Of a stretch of DNA of 64,000 bases, positions 26,401 to 38,399 are shown piece by piece (position 1 is the first letter of the stretch; every line of letters starts with the position of its first letter). Origin of the DNA: Psettodes erumei (taxonomy: Eukaryota > Chordata > Actinopteri > Pleuronectiformes > Psettodidae). Location: the NCBI GenBank assembly GCA_016785225.1, contig JAFBJZ010000354.1, positions 3,607,001 through 3,671,000 of the forward strand, in the 5' to 3' direction. The notes below the pieces were generated by a model, which searched no databases, was not told the origin of the DNA, and saw only the letters and a list, made by a program, of their open reading frames with translations. Position numbers and translations under genes: made by a program.

Positions 26401-28288
26401 ATTGTTTTTAAATGCTGTAAGGATTCTGTTGCCTTTAGCTTCAGATTTGGATTGCTGCTAATATTACCAGAGTTAAAAACACACAATGGACCCTCAGACA
26501 GAGAGCTAAGTAATACCTGAGATTGCGCTTTCCCTTTAAACAAAGCTCTCCAGTCTTGGTATACCCTCACACACACCCTTCTGTCCTCTCCTGACCCCCC
26601 CCCCCATTTGCAATCCCACTCCCTCTCCCTCTCTCTCTCCAGGGCCGACGATCTCAGATTCCAGTTTGTTCCCTAATCAAGATGGAACCATCGTCACTTT
26701 GACCTGGGAGGTCCCGCCTACCTCCATCGTTACAGGTACAGCAGGAATTACAGCAGGAAAATGCAGCTCTGGAAAGACCAGGGTTGATTTCTCATCATAG
26801 GATTGTAGTATCTCCAAACACCATGCACAAACCTTCCCTTCATAGTTCTGAATTTGTGCATGTCATCGCAATCTGCCTTGGGAAGAAAGGCAACACAGAA
26901 AACAGAGACTGCACGTAGAAGATAGGGGTGTAAATATTATGTAACCACTGTAGCCACTAGCTGAGCAGACCTGTGTTTTGGGAAAAATATTTTAAGAACT
27001 AAAGTACCTTGAACAGCAAATGTCAGTTTTTGTCATGTCCTTTTCTCAGCCAGTTTGTATGCATCATAAAATAACAGCAAAGTCTTTCTACTCAAACGGG
27101 GCCTGTGACATCGATCAGCGAAATCCTGACATCTGGAACCGCTGTCTGGTTTGGTGACTGGTCAACTTTGATGCTAAATGTGCTTGTGCTTTTGCAAAGG
27201 GTTCGACATCCAAATGAAAGGACCAGACCTCCCGAGCAAAAATCGCAATGGCACCAAAATTAGAGGCACCCCAAATGGATACCACACCATCCAGCGGAAA
27301 CCCGGCTCGACTCGGAGCACGGACATCTTTGGCCTCAATCCCAGCTCGACATACCGGTTTCGGGTCATCCCCAAAGCCCGTATGACTGAAGGAGAGCCAT
27401 CTGCTGTTAATAGAATTGGTCCAGGTACGGCAAATTGTTAGACTTGATGTGTTTTAAGCATTTCTTATCACAGCGCAATGAATGATGCTACATCTACAAT
27501 GATGCTAAAATCAGCAGTTACTGTCTGTCTTGTTGATTCCAGGTGAAGGGCTGAGTGGTCCAGCCATTGCTGGCATTGCAGCTGGAATCCCCTGCAGCCT
27601 TCTCTTCCTGGTGCTGCTGGGTGGCTTCATCTACCTCTGTGTCTACTGCTGCAAGAACAAAAGTAAGTGAAGTATAGATAGAAAGATCTACTTTCAAGTT
27701 TTTAAACAACGCAGTGACATATTTTCCTTACATTCTGTGATAAATGACTTTTACTTTTTTTTCTCTTTTTTCATAGATCGGCAGACAAGATATCCACAGT
27801 CCAGAGCAGTTGAGAAGGTTAGAATTGCTTCACTAACAAAAAAAGTGCCAAAGAATTTATCTGGTTAGCCTCAGTACCAACAGATTTGTAGAAAGTTACA
27901 GCGGAGGACATTGTGAAGTGTAAATATGTACCATACTCTACATATCATGCATCAGATACAATATGTAGTCATTCATTACTGTGTTCCACAGTGAATTACA
28001 CACATGTTACTTTGGTGTTTTCTCGCTCAACAGACAATAACAACCCAATCAGACACAACTCCTCATAAGCTGCTGGTTGGAGGGCTGAAGTCTCTCCCTG
28101 ACTACAACAGATTGCAGCAGGTAGTCTTTCCAGCAAAATGTGTCTAAGTGAAAAGATTGTTGCTTTTTGTTTGATGCACAGAAATGAACTGGCTTGTGTC
28201 TGTTTCCTTTCAGACTCCCTCGGAAAGATCAGTGGCTCTCCCCACGTTCGTCCCACCGCCGCCTGTCAGAGTGGCTACAATGGTCTAA
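23409..28288 (+). CDS. vsig10l: VSIG10L-like transmembrane protein: five Ig domains, FN3, TM, short tail
   Basis: Twelve coding exons: 23409-23481, 23762-24091, 24372-24644, 24755-25021, 25350-25595, 25700-25978, 26643-26735, 27200-27424, 27543-27662, 27777-27817, 28034-28120, 28214-28288; 702 residues. Exon 1 encodes a signal sequence (1-24). Five Ig domains follow, one per exon (about 25-134, 135-225, 226-314, 315-396, 397-489), joined in phase 1. A fibronectin type III domain (490-595) is split by an intron. The membrane span is around GIPCSLLFLVLLGGFIYLC, followed by a 67-residue tail with PPPP and a C-terminal TMV. Ig3-Ig5 have the paired cysteines; Ig1 and Ig2 do not. The name rests on Ig plus FN3 architecture and on adjacency to etfb in the same orientation, as VSIG10L lies beside ETFB in mammals. 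Function is probably epithelial or surface adhesion (inference). Another Ig/FN3 adhesion molecule is possible but less likely. Confidence 0.85.
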
Positions 28289-28450
28289 ACATTTGTTTTG
28301 ATGATAACCTATAATGATTTTGTGTAACGTTTTTTAAATTTTTGTTGTATTCCATGAAATCTTGTATACTTGTATTGTTATTTTAACTAAAACGAGCCTT
28401 AGTGTCCTGAACTGATTTTAAATCTTCATTTTGTAACGATATTTATTGAT

Positions 28451-28456
28451 AATAAA
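28451..28456 (+). terminator. vsig10l polyadenylation signal AATAAA
   Basis: The canonical AATAAA lies 163 bp after the vsig10l stop codon, in AT-rich sequence, giving a short 3' UTR. Confidence 0.75.
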
Positions 28457-28479
28457 TCTAAGATTTAATTTAAGTCATG

Positions 28480-31400
28480 TCTGTAAGTGTATTAAGCCTA
28501 CTATTAGGGAAAGCTAAATTGGCTCCCTGCACTGCAAGCCAACTTCAACACAAGCTAGTGATGGAAAAATTATTTTTTAATAAGACCAGTTGACATTGAG
28601 CATGACTTGGGGGAGATACATTAGCTTTATATTTATCTGTCCATTTAATACGGTCTTTATTTTACGTCATTTCCATGCTTTGATTAGTCTTGAGTTTGGA
28701 CACTGATAAAACCAACAGGTCTTCACTTCCTTGTTATTCAAAATATTCTCTTCTTGAAAACATCTTTTATTTTGGCAGTGAGTGGGTGGCCAAAGAGACT
28801 TTGTAAGGATGCCCGTGCATCTCAGTCACTGCATGCTTTCCTCCTCCTTCATTTGCTTTTACATTGATCAGCTTCCTTCTTGTTTGAGCTGTTGGTTGGT
28901 AACAAGTGTCTTTGCCAGGTATCTGACTTAACAGGGTCTCCTTGGATCCGTCAATTCCTTGCACTATTTGTTGTAGGGGCAGCAACTTAATCATTGATGC
29001 CAGTCAGTGGGAAGCCTGCAGAGGGAGGAGTTTTCTTTGAAATTAGATGGTCCTGTGTCCCTGAGCTCCTCCGTCCGCTCCACATAGAAGTTGGTGAGTG
29101 ACACCTCCTCTGAACAGAAATGTTGGCTGCCTAAGCAATGGATCACAGTGTCAGGGCTTCAAGATGAGGTCTCGGTGCTCAGTCTGAGCTGTGGGCCAGT
29201 GATAAAGTAAGATGTTACCCTGACACAGATGGTCTGGCTGTGAGAGATATGAGCTGACGTTTTGTATGTGTGCAGTAGATGGTGCTGTTGAGTGGCGCTT
29301 ACATTGTCTTCTTTCTTTGATCGGCTGTTGCAGATCCAACATTAGTTGAGCAGATAACTTAATAAAAAGAAGCTACAGGGTTGCATAAAACAGAAATCAG
29401 CTTTAAGAGTAACATAATCTTAAATTCTTAATCCCTGATCCAAATATCAAAGACAAAAAAGGACTGACGATAATTCATTAACTAAGTGTTTTGATATTAG
29501 TAGTCAACTCAGTAACACTGCAGACAGCAGCTAAATATTCTACTTTAAAATTACTGTTGTCTTCTGGTGAATTCAGTTCAAAAATACCAAATGCAAAATA
29601 CTGATTTAGATCTTGGCTGTTGCTGTTTAACCCACACTTTGAGGAAGTGATGAAATGAGGAAGGGCCCATGTTAACTTGAGAAAATGATGTTGACTGTTT
29701 TCCACAGAAAAGTGATCAGTTACCCTTTTGTTAATGTCCTTTTTTAACCACTGCATGTGTGGCCTGCAACATTTCCCTGATCCTTTGGGGCAAAATGAAG
29801 TACAACCACATATGAAATCATCAGAGTTCCACAGTTCTTTGTAAATGGTACTGACGTTTAACAAAATCCTCATTATATGTAACATAACCTGGAAATAGCT
29901 TTATTGTGTTCAGCTTTAGCCATCTTTGTGTTTAAGGCAGTTTGTCCAATCCAGTTACTTAAAAAAAATAAAAATAAAAATAAAACTTCAGTTGATAGAA
30001 CAATTAGCCTTGTCATGTCATTTAGTACACTATTGCAAACAATAAATAAATACAATAAAAAAAACACAACAGATAGTTTAAAATAGTAGCTAATACCTAT
30101 AATGTGGTAATACCTCTCTGACAGTATCAAGTAAAACTAAACATTATGGCTAGATTCCATTAAATATAGTAGTTGTACCTAATTATTATACAATTTAATT
30201 GCTAATATTGTAAATACTGTTTTTCATGTGCATTAATTATGCAGTAGTGGTCAACCACCAACCACTGATGGTAGTGCAATGTATCCGATATGTGAACATT
30301 TATTGTGCACTCTGCATGCAGTTCTTTGGTCATGTGTCTGTTGTATGCGGGGGTGTCTGTGTGTGTTTTGTGTGTTTCCACCCATAACCACACCCCAGCC
30401 ACTCTGAAAGAATGTGTGCACCTCAGCACGTTCCATTGACCACAGCAGTACTGCAAGCCTTTGCACATCCACAGTTCCAGAACGTCCAGTGGAACAACAG
30501 ACAACACCTGTGATGCAGTGGCCTCGCATCCTGGACCCCCCCCACCCATCCCCTCCCCTGATACCATTACCCCCTCCCCTTTCGCCTGACCCCCAAAATA
30601 CTCCCATGTAGTTCAGTGCAAAAGCATCACGTGGCCTTTGGCCCACCAGCTCAAGTGCATTTGTTCTGTGCTGATTGTTTTAAAGGATTTTGCCTCCATC
30701 AACAGAAAAGTGGGGGGGATAACTTTTTGGAATTCAGCCTAGGGCTTCCTCTTTGACGTTTCGCTCACTCCTGGCTTGAACTCTCTCTCACTCTTCCCCT
30801 GAGAAAAGGCTGATACTTAAGAGGGTTGATATATCCTGAGGAATTCAGGTAAGATGGTGTCAGGTCTTTAGTGAATGGCTGACGGTGCTTACATGGTAAG
30901 AATAACAGGGCAGAATGCACATGCTAATTAGTGACTGTATGTCTCACAGGTGGGCCAATAAGAGGGTCATGGCGATGCGACAGCTTTTAGGATTTTAACG
31001 TCGTTACACTTTATGTTTATATTTTGTGTGTGTTCAGACCCAGCACCCAGGAGCAGGGATAATGCACCTTGTCTCTGTCTCTGCTTGGAGCAAAATTGAC
31101 CCAGCCGACACAGAGGTGTGACATGTTCAGCTTTGAAATGCTGGTTTCTTTGGCTAGCTCTTGTCGCTTTGTTGTTGTCGTACTCAGAAGGCACACAGGA
31201 GAACTTGAGTTAACCCGTCAACATGGGGTTATCTTCCATCCAAAGGAATACTCTTACTTGTCACATAGGCTGCTGGCATTGACCCTGTTTGCAAACTTTG
31301 TTCAATATTTAATTTTAGGCTTCATTTGCATCAACCATCAGTGTTTCTCAAAGCATTGTTGTTTTGTGTGAGTTGATGTTATTCATAGGCCATTTCCAGA

Positions 31401-32003
31401 TTTAGGTTTTGTGTGGCTAGTCTAAAAGCAACCATAAAAGAAACATATTCAAACCATGAGGTTAAACAAACAGAAAGGTTGTATTGTTTTGTGCTCACAT
31501 GAATCTGCCTAACTCTTTGCCTGCTCACAAACAGTTTACAGAGACAAGTGACTTCTGTCTTTAAGGGAAATGTGATGGTATGAGTTGAACACTGTTTTCA
31601 ATGGGGCTAGTAAGTGGTTAGTGAAGATGTTGTTTGCCAGAATGAATGATGGTTTGAGCTCCAAGGTCTGCTAGGTGAATCTAAACAGAAGATAAATGAA
31701 TGTCTTTCTTTTATCAGATACTTAAAAGTCATTGTCTTAACGGTAGTTCAAAGATAAGCCCCCACACCTCTGGCATAATTTGTCAACTGCATTTGGCAGC
31801 TCCTAGATATATCAGTCTTTTCTCACCTCTACATCTGCACCTTCAAGCCACTCTTGTTTTTGCAATCCCTTTCCTAGTGAATAAAAATAAAAACTAAAGC
31901 AGCAAAACGCTTTTCTTTAAAGAATGTTTCTTAATCATTTTTTTCCTTTCATTTTTCTATTTGCACAGTGCATAACACCCTAACTGCTGTCATAGTGTCA
32001 CTC
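28480..32003. other. vsig10l-lim2 intergenic region and lim2 5' noncoding part
   Basis: No protein-coding exon is recognisable over about 3.5 kb. The ATG of lim2 sits 38 bp inside an exon whose acceptor (TTTGCACAG) ends at 31968, so lim2 has at least one upstream noncoding exon. A candidate donor CAG|GTAAGA at 30848/30849 follows a purine-rich stretch and could end that exon; this is weak evidence. Long open frames here (for example minus 29478-29885) match nothing I know. Confidence 0.5.
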
Positions 32004-32006
32004 ATG

Positions 32007-34400
32007 ATGTACAGCTTCATGGGAGGGGGTCTGTTTTGTGCCATCGTGGGGAACATCTTGTTGGTGGTCTCCACAGCCACAGACTACTGGATGCAGTACC
32101 GTCTGTCTGGCAGCTTTGCCCATCAGGGCCTGTGGAGGTACTGCATGTCTGGCAAGTGCTACATGCAGACTGACAGCATTGGTAAGTGGGAAAATATCCT
32201 CTTGGACCCTTACCTGTCCATGCTTTTGAGGTACAATAACAAGAATTTGTAGGTGAATCTTGCAGGATGAGGGGATGAAGAGCAACAGTAACAGTCATGG
32301 AAAAGGTATTCACACCTTTAATTTACCAAGACTAAGATGCTGCCTCCATGCCAGTGGCCCTGTGAGGCTGCAGTGGGGCTTTGAGCTTAAAGCTAATGTC
32401 AGCATGCTAACACGGATGCATTTAAAAATGCTAACATGCTGATGCTAAGTACATATAATGTTTACTATGTTTGCCGACCTAGTTTAGCATGTCACCATGC
32501 TAAAAGCTACTAATTAGCACAAGCACAAGAGTACAGGGAAGGATGATGGGGATTCGAATAACCTGACAAATTACGACCAAGTATCATGCTAGATGAAGAG
32601 TTAGTGGATCATATAAGAATTATATGCATTATATAGTTACATGAATGTCTGAACCAAATCCCACCACAATCCATCTGACAGTTCACACATTTCAATCAAG
32701 ACCAAAACGTTCCACCTCATGGTGTCACTGGAGAAAACCTCAGGGGACAACCTAAGTCATTAGGATTCATAAACTGGGTAATTTCTGTAGAAAATTGCAT
32801 GGCCAGTCAATTTTATAGTTCAGAGATTGAGATATTTTAGTCTGGACCACAAGTGATAGACAGACATTACAAACAACACCAGAGCCACGTGAGTAGTGTG
32901 GCTAACAACAAAACTACTGCAGTGTAAGAGCACTCCAATAAATAAATGAGTAAAAGCTGTAAAATACTATTACATTTATTACCATAAATTCAGATTCTGA
33001 ACAATTATGTCTCTTATAGTACTAACTTATCATTATGTTAATCTAGTATGGGTCTAACTTTAATAACTTCCTCTTTGATTATATCTCAAGAGTCATGAAA
33101 TTACATCGAAGAGATACAGAACATGCAGTACACAGTATGTGCAATGCTGCTACCTTGTCCATAAAAAAGTGCTGTTGCTGCCAAACTGTGTTGCTCCCAC
33201 ATTTAGAGTGGTTCCTTTGAAATCTGATGATATCCAAGTTCACATTTAAGGGTCAGTAGAGATATTAGGAAGTAGATTTGAAGGTTTGAGATCGTGTTTT
33301 GGAATTGAAATTTTCATATCAGATGGAAGGTTTAGAAAAATTATATTTTATCTTCCCACACATATATTTCACTGTATTTTCTCCTTGTTTTGTTCTACTC
33401 CTCCTCAGCATACTGGAACGCCACTCGTGCTTTCATGATCCTCTCTGCCATGTCATGCTTTGCTGGCATCATTGCAGGAATCCTCTCCTTTGCCCACTTC
33501 TCAGCCTTTGAAAGGTTCAACCGCTCATTTGCTGCTGGCATCATGTTCTTTGTATCAAGTGAGTCACAGGTGTCAGTAACCAAATAATGCCACTGTATAC
33601 TTTGTTTTCAATATCATATTTGCCACGAATGACATCAAATGAATTTGCATATCATGTAACTGCCAGGCCTGCCATAGATAAACCGTAGGTGCACAATGAA
33701 AAATACTGTAACCACTATTTTAATACGTGTCACTCTGCCCACAATTCCAGCTCTCTTTGTTCTGCTTGCAATGGCTATTTACACCGGGGTGACAGTGAAC
33801 TTCCTGGGCAAGCGTTTTGGTGACTGGCGCTTTTCTTGGTCCTACATACTGGGTTGGGTGGCATTGCTCATGACCTTCTTTGCAGGTTTGTTCATATGAA
33901 TTAGTACAGCAGAGTAGAGTGTAATTACTGTATCTAGTAAACAAAATCAATTTGAATTCTCAAATGCATGTTAGTTATTGTGAACTGAGGAAAACAATAT
34001 TTCAAATTCTTACAACACCTATGTTCATTGAAAAACAAATCAAAATCATCAGTATAATCTGACACACAAACACTTTTATTCACAATAATTCCTGTAGACA
34101 CTGTTTTTGTTATATTAAGTTACAACAGCTTTGTAATCATGAAATTGTATTTGCAAATATATATCAGTAAGCTTTAGATAAAGCAGAAAACTCAAAAAAG
34201 TCTTCCCACGGACGAACAAAGTTTTCAGTCCAACAGTTTGTTGTTATGCCACTATTCTCTACTTGACCTTTCTGTGTACTGTAGAAATAGCCTTTTTACG
34301 AAAACCAGTTTATAGCTGACTTATGTTTTGTTTTGCAGGTATATTCTACATGTGTGCCTACAGAATGCATGAGTGCAGGAGAGTGGCAGGCCCACGTTAA
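32007..34400 (+). CDS. lim2: Lens fiber membrane intrinsic protein LIM2 (MP20)
   Basis: Four coding exons: 32007-32181, 33409-33558, 33751-33885, 34339-34400; 173 residues, identical in length to human LIM2. It is a four-span PMP22/claudin-superfamily protein of lens fiber cell membranes, needed for lens transparency and cell-cell junction architecture. MYSFMGGGLFC opens TM1; the GLWRYC...C motif typical of the superfamily lies in the first extracellular loop; TM2 is around 67-88, TM3 99-122, TM4 135-160, and the tail is HECRRVAGPR. Trp43 and Trp61, the C-mannosylated residues in mammalian LIM2, are both present. I chose the second of two tandem ATGs because it gives the conserved MYSF start; the first would add one Met. 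It is convergent with the FFAR-like gene. In mammals LIM2 lies on the other side of ETFB, so order differs here. Confidence 0.97.
32325..32905. repeat. Teleost interspersed repeat in lim2 intron 1 (GCTAAC-rich type)
   Basis: A run of GCTAAC/GTTAGC-like units ('tgctaacatgctgatgctaag') is followed by 'tctggaccacaagtgatagacagacatt'. This order is typical of an abundant interspersed repeat in fish introns. It is diverged, with no coding capacity. Boundaries are approximate. Confidence 0.6.
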
Positions 34401-34469
34401 AGTAAACAGTAACAACTGTGTCAAGGGTGCAAAGGATACCAAAAAATAAGAACTTATAGCAATATGAAT

Positions 34470-34475
34470 AATAAA
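34470..34475 (+). terminator. lim2 polyadenylation signal AATAAA
   Basis: The canonical hexamer lies 70 bp after the lim2 stop. The 3' UTR is very short. Confidence 0.75.
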
Positions 34476-35257
34476 ATTTGGAATTTTGCATATGCATAAA
34501 ACATGTCTTGAGGTTTTGTTATAAAATGGTCTACATTGTCTGGGGTGGAAAGAAGGATCAGGTCATGTAATCTATGTAAAAATGTGAAGCAATTTTCACT
34601 AAATTTTTGATTCTTTTTTTTGCCAATGTGCAAACAGTTTGTAACATAACTTAAAAAATGAGACCTTCCCTGACTTCCTCAATTGCTAAATGAATTGCCC
34701 AAAACCAGCTGACTCCCACCACAAAACAGATTCCAACACAAACTTCATGTTAAAACAAAAACAACAAAATAAAATATTTATCTATTGAAGCCTTTCTGGC
34801 CAGACGGGAACATGACCGTTGCTAAAACTAGAGTGACCATTGTCAGGGCATTCGATTTGGGGGGGGACCTACATTTGGTTTGGGGGGGATCAAAATTGAC
34901 CCTGAGAACATTATTCTATTAAATATTATCTTTTTAAAAAACAAAAAACAATGGAGTAACTTTAGTCATGTCATCTATCATCATTTTAGCCGACGTCCAG
35001 GATACTCGCTTAGTCCGACCACTGAAGTCACTAATAAGGATTTTCTGAATGTTATGCATAGAACCTTTAACACAGTATTTTAAGAGTGTGGCATTGTTTT
35101 GTAAATATAAACAACTGTTAAATATGGCCACAGACACTTTACTGCCTGAAAGCAATCTGCATAGTATTAAATAGTCAGAGATAATATCAATAATATACAT
35201 TACAATAACATTGAAGTTGGATATGTAAATAGCATACTGAAAATGTATATTTTACTC

Positions 35258-36157
35258 TTAACCAGAGCTTGTACCCTGCCTTGGTATTCCTCCACGCTTC
35301 CTGAAAATGGACTTCTCACTCGTGCAGCGGAAGGAGGAGGATGAAAAGTAGAAGATGATGGGATCAATACAGGTGTTGAAGGTGCTAAGCAGCAAGGTGT
35401 AGTACCTCCATTTTGGGCTTTCCTTTTGGAAGTAACCCACTAAATGAGAGACATTGTATGGCACCACACAAATGAGGAACACAGCTAGAGTCCCCAAGGC
35501 CATGCCAATGGCTTTCTGCTTCTGCATCAGGGATATCCTGGGGCGACTGTACAGGATCAAGATGCACTGCAAGTAGCAGTAAACACAAATTACAAGAGGT
35601 ATAAGGCAGAGCACAAAGAAAAACTCAAAACGTACTGGGAGGAGGATCTGCAGCTGCTTCTCTGTGAAGTTCTCATAGCAAACACTGGAGTTATTGCTGG
35701 CTAGGGCTGGGTAGTGCTGGGTGATGAAAACAATGCTGCAGTGTGCCACTGAGATTAGCCAAATCATGGCACTGATCACTATTGCATACACGGGTTTTTG
35801 CAGTTGATGATAGGTGATGGGGAAAGCGACTCCGATGTAGCGAACCACACTGACTGCCATAAGCAGCAGGGAGCTGGTGTAGATCGTGGAGAAGAAGGTG
35901 AAGGAGGTGATGGAGCACAGGAAGCTGGGCAGATTCCAAGTCATGCCTGACGCTGCCTCGTGCATCTTGAGAGGAAGGATGATCAGGAAGAGCAGGTCGG
36001 AGACCGTCAGATTGAGTAGCAGGATGTCTGCTGGCAGTGGCTTGGAGTGGATCTTGACGCTGAAGGCGTAAAGAGCCAGAAGGTTTGCAGGCAGGCCAAA
36101 CAGGAAGGAAATGATGTAAACTGTAAGAATGACTTCAGGGTTCACCACTGGTGCCAT
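35258..36157 (-). CDS. Free fatty acid receptor 2/3-like class A GPCR
   Basis: Single uninterrupted coding exon of 299 residues. FFAR2 and FFAR3 are plasma-membrane receptors for short-chain fatty acids that couple to Gi and, for FFAR2, Gq. Seven membrane spans are clear. Family marks: GLPANLLAL in TM1, LLNLTVSDLL in TM2, the C81-C160 pair, CYENFTEKQL in loop 2, LPVRFE (R176, position 5.39), PYNVSHLVGY (H238, 6.55) and SPKWR (R251, 7.35). Together R176, H238 and R251 are the carboxylate-binding set. TM7 ends with DPIIFYFSSSS. The E/DRY motif reads VRY (105-107), so the acid is lost. The C-tail is short (about 27 residues). Features of both FFAR2 (CYENFT, HLVGY) and FFAR3 (TLLLSTFN) occur, so I do not choose a symbol. 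A plausible acceptor TTTGATTTAG 7-8 nt upstream of the ATG suggests a 5' UTR intron. The position near a MAG-like gene mirrors mammalian MAG-CD22-FFAR order. Confidence 0.93.
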   Translation of the reverse strand: MAPVVNPEVILTVYIISFLFGLPANLLALYAFSVKIHSKPLPADILLLNLTVSDLLFLIILPLKMHEAASGMTWNLPSFLCSITSFTFFSTIYTSSLLLMAVSVVRYIGVAFPITYHQLQKPVYAIVISAMIWLISVAHCSIVFITQHYPALASNNSSVCYENFTEKQLQILLPVRFEFFFVLCLIPLVICVYCYLQCILILYSRPRISLMQKQKAIGMALGTLAVFLICVVPYNVSHLVGYFQKESPKWRYYTLLLSTFNTCIDPIIFYFSSSSFRCTSEKSIFRKRGGIPRQGTSSG

Positions 36158-38358
36158 TATGACCCTAAATCAAAGGAAGTTAAAAAAAAACACTAATCAA
36201 AACGAACAGGTTATATGTAGAGAGAGACAGGTGGTAGCCAACTGTTAGAAATAACACTTTGTTTTTTTACTGTTCTACTGGTGATGATGTCAGCGAAATC
36301 TGCATTTACGATGCTGTCCAAATAAGAATTATTCAACTTGTCTCTGATACCAAATGAACAGAGATTATGAGGAAATATAAAATATCTTTGAACAACCACA
36401 TCATCTCAAACGCAGCCCCGCCATCAAAATCACAACTGGAGTTGCCATCGATCCAAAATTAAATTAAATGAAAACAATACCGTAGGTAACACTCAGACAA
36501 CAGCTAAATCATTAATTTCTCTAAAATCGTATGTTTATTTACATAACAACAATTTTTGTCAACACAAGAATTTGGTTTCTGTCTATGAACATTACGCAAA
36601 TATCTCAAATATCTAGCCAGAAATTTGATTTCTGAATTCTGAATTCAAATCAGCATCTTTAGGTATTGCTTTTATACTTCATATGGGAATAGAGAAAGGT
36701 AGCTGGAAAGATGCTGACCAGTTCCAAACATCAGATGTGGAACTTACAGAGCAAAAAGTATCTGCAATGTTGGCATTAATAAGGTGGTCATATTTACTTA
36801 CCTAGCAGTAGAGGTTTTCAAAAAATGTTAAAGCTGTAAAAGAAAAAAATAAACAACTACAGCTCTGTGCTGTTTGCCTTGCTGTGCCTCTTTCGTCCAA
36901 AACAACCACTTTATTACTTGTGAGTTCAAAGATGAGCTGATATAAAGTGCCATAACCCGGAAACAGCAATACTGTCATACTGAGTGGGACTAGAGCCCAG
37001 TGTGACTCACTTCTTTGGCTCTTCTGTACTGAGCTACCAGCTGACACCAAGTGGTTAATATTAACTAAAATGCAAAACTGCAGCTTGTGGGTTTTTGCAC
37101 ACATTGCAGTACATCATAATTAGGTTTACATTTCATCGGGGCAATGAGCCTGCGTTTTTTGCAAAGTTCAGAGATAATTCACCATTTCAAATAAATGAAT
37201 TATTTTATCATGTCAACAATCAATTTAGGACATCCGCTTTTGAGTTCAATTTCAACATTGCATCATGACTTTGAAGTAATTTGAGACATTGGAGGTTTCA
37301 GCAACAGAGCAGACAATACATTTATAATTTGTAATAGCCTTCAGCCTACAGTGCACTTCTTTTCTGTCGATGAATATTGGTTTTCTTTCTCAGTTCACTA
37401 TTAACATTAACATCATTTACCACTGAAACAGGAAATAATCATAACCCCATTGATGTTATGTTTAAAACTTTCACTGTAATTGAAGTTCTTTTGCAAAACT
37501 GTAATTTCAGTGAATTATATGTTTAAGTCTGAATATTTATCTTACTAGCTGTTCTCAAGCCTCTCAAAAAGGAATTTGTGGTATGTAAATTCTGTATTTC
37601 TTTTAAGCACTGTACATATACGATAATGACTGTAAGGCGCCTACTGTCTGAGAGCATCAGCTGATTCTTGTGATCAGTAATTTAGATAGTCACCCAAGTA
37701 ACAATGCACTCCCTGCAGTGCACTCTGTGGGAGGCAAAAGTATGGTTTAAATACCTCTAAATGCTCGATCAATAAATGCAATAGCAGAAAAAAAGATAAT
37801 CATATTTGTTCAATTCAATTTGTTACTGTGTGACACTCAATGAGGAGAAATGATGTGGCTATAAATCTGGGAATTTACTGCCATGTGTCAAGGTGGCTAC
37901 CTGCTCCCAATCTGATCCATGTGTAGTCATTTCATGTGATTTATGATTAAAATAAATGATGGTCTGTTGTGAAACCCTGCATAACTTGTTTCACCAGTCA
38001 CGGTCACCTTTGTGAATGGGTGCATTCTGTCTACGAACTGTTGCTTTATTCCGGTGCTGAGGAGCTCTGGTTGTTTGACATACTTCTTCCACAGAAGTAT
38101 TGTCATAGACAATGCGTCAACCCAGTGATTGTCTGTGAATGATTATAATGACAATAAAAATCCTAACTATCATAACACAACTATCAAAAGGAGCAAAGTT
38201 TACCATTCTGTTTCTACCATATTTTCTCTGAGTCAACATTGTGCATCCAAACAGCAAAGCTATTCCAAGCATTATTAAAGCTGACAACCACATCAACACA
38301 CAGAGAGGATGTAAAGGAAATTATTGTGCTTGTGTGTGATTTGGACAAATCACACACA

Positions 38359-38399
<41 letters not shown>

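Noticed and set aside
29478..29885. 135-codon minus-strand open frame between vsig10l and lim2
   Set aside because: AT-rich, no domain, no splice partners and no conserved pattern; likely chance.
30251..30646. 131-codon minus-strand frame with Gly-rich N-terminal half
   Set aside because: The Gly run comes from C-rich low-complexity DNA and nothing else supports a gene.
31968..32006. Upstream ATG giving lim2 a 13-residue N-terminal extension
   Set aside because: The ATG straddles the splice acceptor, so it is probably not in the mature mRNA, and the family starts at MYSF.
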